Of a DNA stretch of 64,000 bases, positions 62,560 to 64,000 are shown in pieces. How positions within the stretch are numbered: the stretch's first letter is position 1; each line of letters starts with the position of its first letter. Where the stretch lies: positions 45,889,218 through 45,953,217 of the forward strand of contig NC_063448.1 in the NCBI RefSeq assembly GCF_020379485.1. The letters run 5' to 3'. This stretch comes from Brassica napus. Lineage: Eukaryota > Streptophyta > Magnoliopsida > Brassicales > Brassicaceae. The notes under the pieces are model-generated. The model was not told the origin of the DNA. It was given only the letters and a program-made list of their open reading frames with translations, and made no database searches. The position numbers and the translations under genes were made by a program.

Positions 62560-64000
62560 TCTAACAATACTAAAAAAGAGATATGCTCAATGGATAAAGT
62601 GTCCACCCAGAATAAAAAAATCAACCAATAGAAATGTTTTTTTTTGCCACGTCAGGCTGGCTAAAGTCGAAACTCGAAATAGATTAAATACCGTGCTTTT
62701 TAATTCCCGTCAAAGCCCAAAAAAGCCCAGAAAACATATTCACATTTCTTTCTACATCTATGATGATCTATCTTTTCATCTTCCTCTTCCCCATTATCAC
62801 CAAAAAACCTAAAGCCATTAAGAAACTTCTCGTGATGATGACCACCGTCGTCTACATTAACCCGTCAAAATCATTAATTAACACTTTGAATGGGTACAAC
62901 TCTTCATATTCCCTCTAGCTCACCATTATAATATCCTCACCGCTTTCATTTCTCGCCTATTCCATCCACCACCTAAACACATTCCACCGCTTGGCTTCAA
63001 CAACCTCCGCCTAACCCTTTGATTGATGAACAGGTCAACCAAAGTTTTATATTCCCATGTTTTAGTCTGTCAATTCATGTATACTCACTAATCTCAGACA
63101 TGGACTGTCATACAAAAGTTAAGAAGGTTCCCATCAGCTGAAGCCACAAATGAAGAAAGCCATGATGTTGTGATTGTGAGGAGGGTGAAGAAGAGGAGTA
63201 TCCAGGTGGTGCCATAGGATGCGGCTATGGTGATTAGTTCATCGTCTTTCCCGTGAAGATTGGAGAAAAATATAAAAACAAGACATGGATCTTGGTTCGT
63301 TGCTATGTATAAACAAACGGTAATGATTACACTACTAATATATGGGTTTTTCGTCTGCAATTAATTATGCTCCATATTTAAGTTCAAATACTATCTAAAC
63401 TACGTTCTGCTTTTTAGGAAACCTTAGACTTTCACTTTGTCAAACAAGTAGTTACAACACAACATATGTTGGTCTTACTCACTCTCATGTGAATACCAGT
63501 TCCTCTCCTTGCGAATGCAATTAAACAGATAAATATGAATCTTGGTTTAGGTCTCAAGCATAACAGCGTGGTGTCATATCCACTGATCATCATGCTTTGA
63601 AATAATTGTATATATTGATATTGGGTTTAGATAGATCTGGCACAACAGAACATGTTTGATAGTTTATCTTCTTATTGTCTTGAGGACTCTTTGGTAGCTC
63701 AGTTTATAGACATGAAGATTTCTGGAAACATGATTAGGAACCTTTAGGCTTTCAAGGGGAGATTTCAAATCGAGGAGTACAATATCTGCTACTAGAGATA
63801 CTAAGCTTTCATTTAAGTGTAAACCTTGCACACTGTTTCCAGGCTCAGTGTTTATGTTTTCTGCTCCAGGTTTCTAAAAAAACGGTGAAGGCTGTGATTG
63901 GGTCAGGTGGACAGAGATAGGGAACAAAACATTTCAAGCTCACACATTTCGAAGAAGTAAGATTTCAATCCTTTATCACAAACCGCTGGCGCATTGGTTC
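62560..64000 (+). mobile_element. Possible Helitron 5' end running off the right edge
   Basis: A/TCTAACAATACTAAAAAAGA at 62560 followed by GTGTCCACCC, CAACCAATAGAAATG and GCCACGTCAGG resembles the 5' region of Helitrons 1 and 2. No CTRR end with hairpin was found before 64000, so if real it continues beyond the window. The remaining DNA to 64000 has no recognised gene; the minus-strand open frame at 63094-63360 is hydrophobic but unassigned. Confidence 0.4.

Noticed and set aside
63094..63360. 88-residue hydrophobic minus-strand frame
   Set aside because: Could be membrane-like by composition but has no recognisable motif and lies in a probable Helitron; not called a gene.

Overview
This 64-kb window is plant nuclear DNA, almost certainly from Brassica or a close relative in the Brassicaceae. 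Evidence: intron-rich genes with GT-AG splicing, plant-only families (P-class PPR, D-group MAPK, Pol IV/V second subunit), dense LTR retrotransposons, Helitrons and MITEs. The gene order matches, from memory, Arabidopsis thaliana chromosome 3 from AT3G18110 back to AT3G18040. No prokaryotic, organellar or CRISPR features are present.

Layout. 1-540: LTR and gag start of a minus-strand LTR retrotransposon that runs off the left edge. 981-14178: a 13.2-kb Athila-type (Ty3/gypsy) element with two ~1.49-kb LTRs, tRNA-Asp-type primer site, broken gag-pol and a broken ATHILA ORF-1 (env-position) gene. 15047-15701: a small DUF1685 gene. 16040-17460: a 5'-truncated LINE tail that carries its own insertion. 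17739-22472 (+): EMB1270-type PPR gene. Then five minus-strand genes: MYB4R1/SNAPC4-like (22780-26637), NRPD2/NRPE2-type RNA polymerase IV/V second subunit (27611-32669), AIP1 WD40 actin-interacting protein (33553-36322), a GPI-anchored protein (48614-50511) and MPK9-type TDY MAP kinase (58277-61576). Exon boundaries for all six conserved genes and the DUF1685 gene were worked out by hand and close in frame.

Between AIP1 and MPK9 lies most of the accessory DNA. It holds two tail-to-tail Helitrons with decayed RPA1-like fragments, two copies of a dead S-protein-homolog gene, a hAT-like element made of CCGAAC-type repeats, several MITEs and a tRNA-derived SINE. It also holds a Copia element whose coding region is an internally shuffled chimera kept in one reading frame. 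The conserved genes have unrelated housekeeping roles (chloroplast RNA processing, snRNA transcription, RNA-directed DNA methylation, actin turnover, ABA signalling) and are neighbours by ancestry rather than as a pathway.

The most interesting signals are: the Copia chimera; a canonical intron in the leader of the Athila env-position ORF, with AGCGAC/GTCGCT arrays shared between LTR and leader; a perfect 159-bp in-frame duplication in the MYB4R1-like gene; an N-terminal extension with a myristoylation-type start in the MPK9-like gene plus paired G-boxes upstream; and an insertion in the LINE whose removal restores the frame. I did not find a convincing wholly new biological system.
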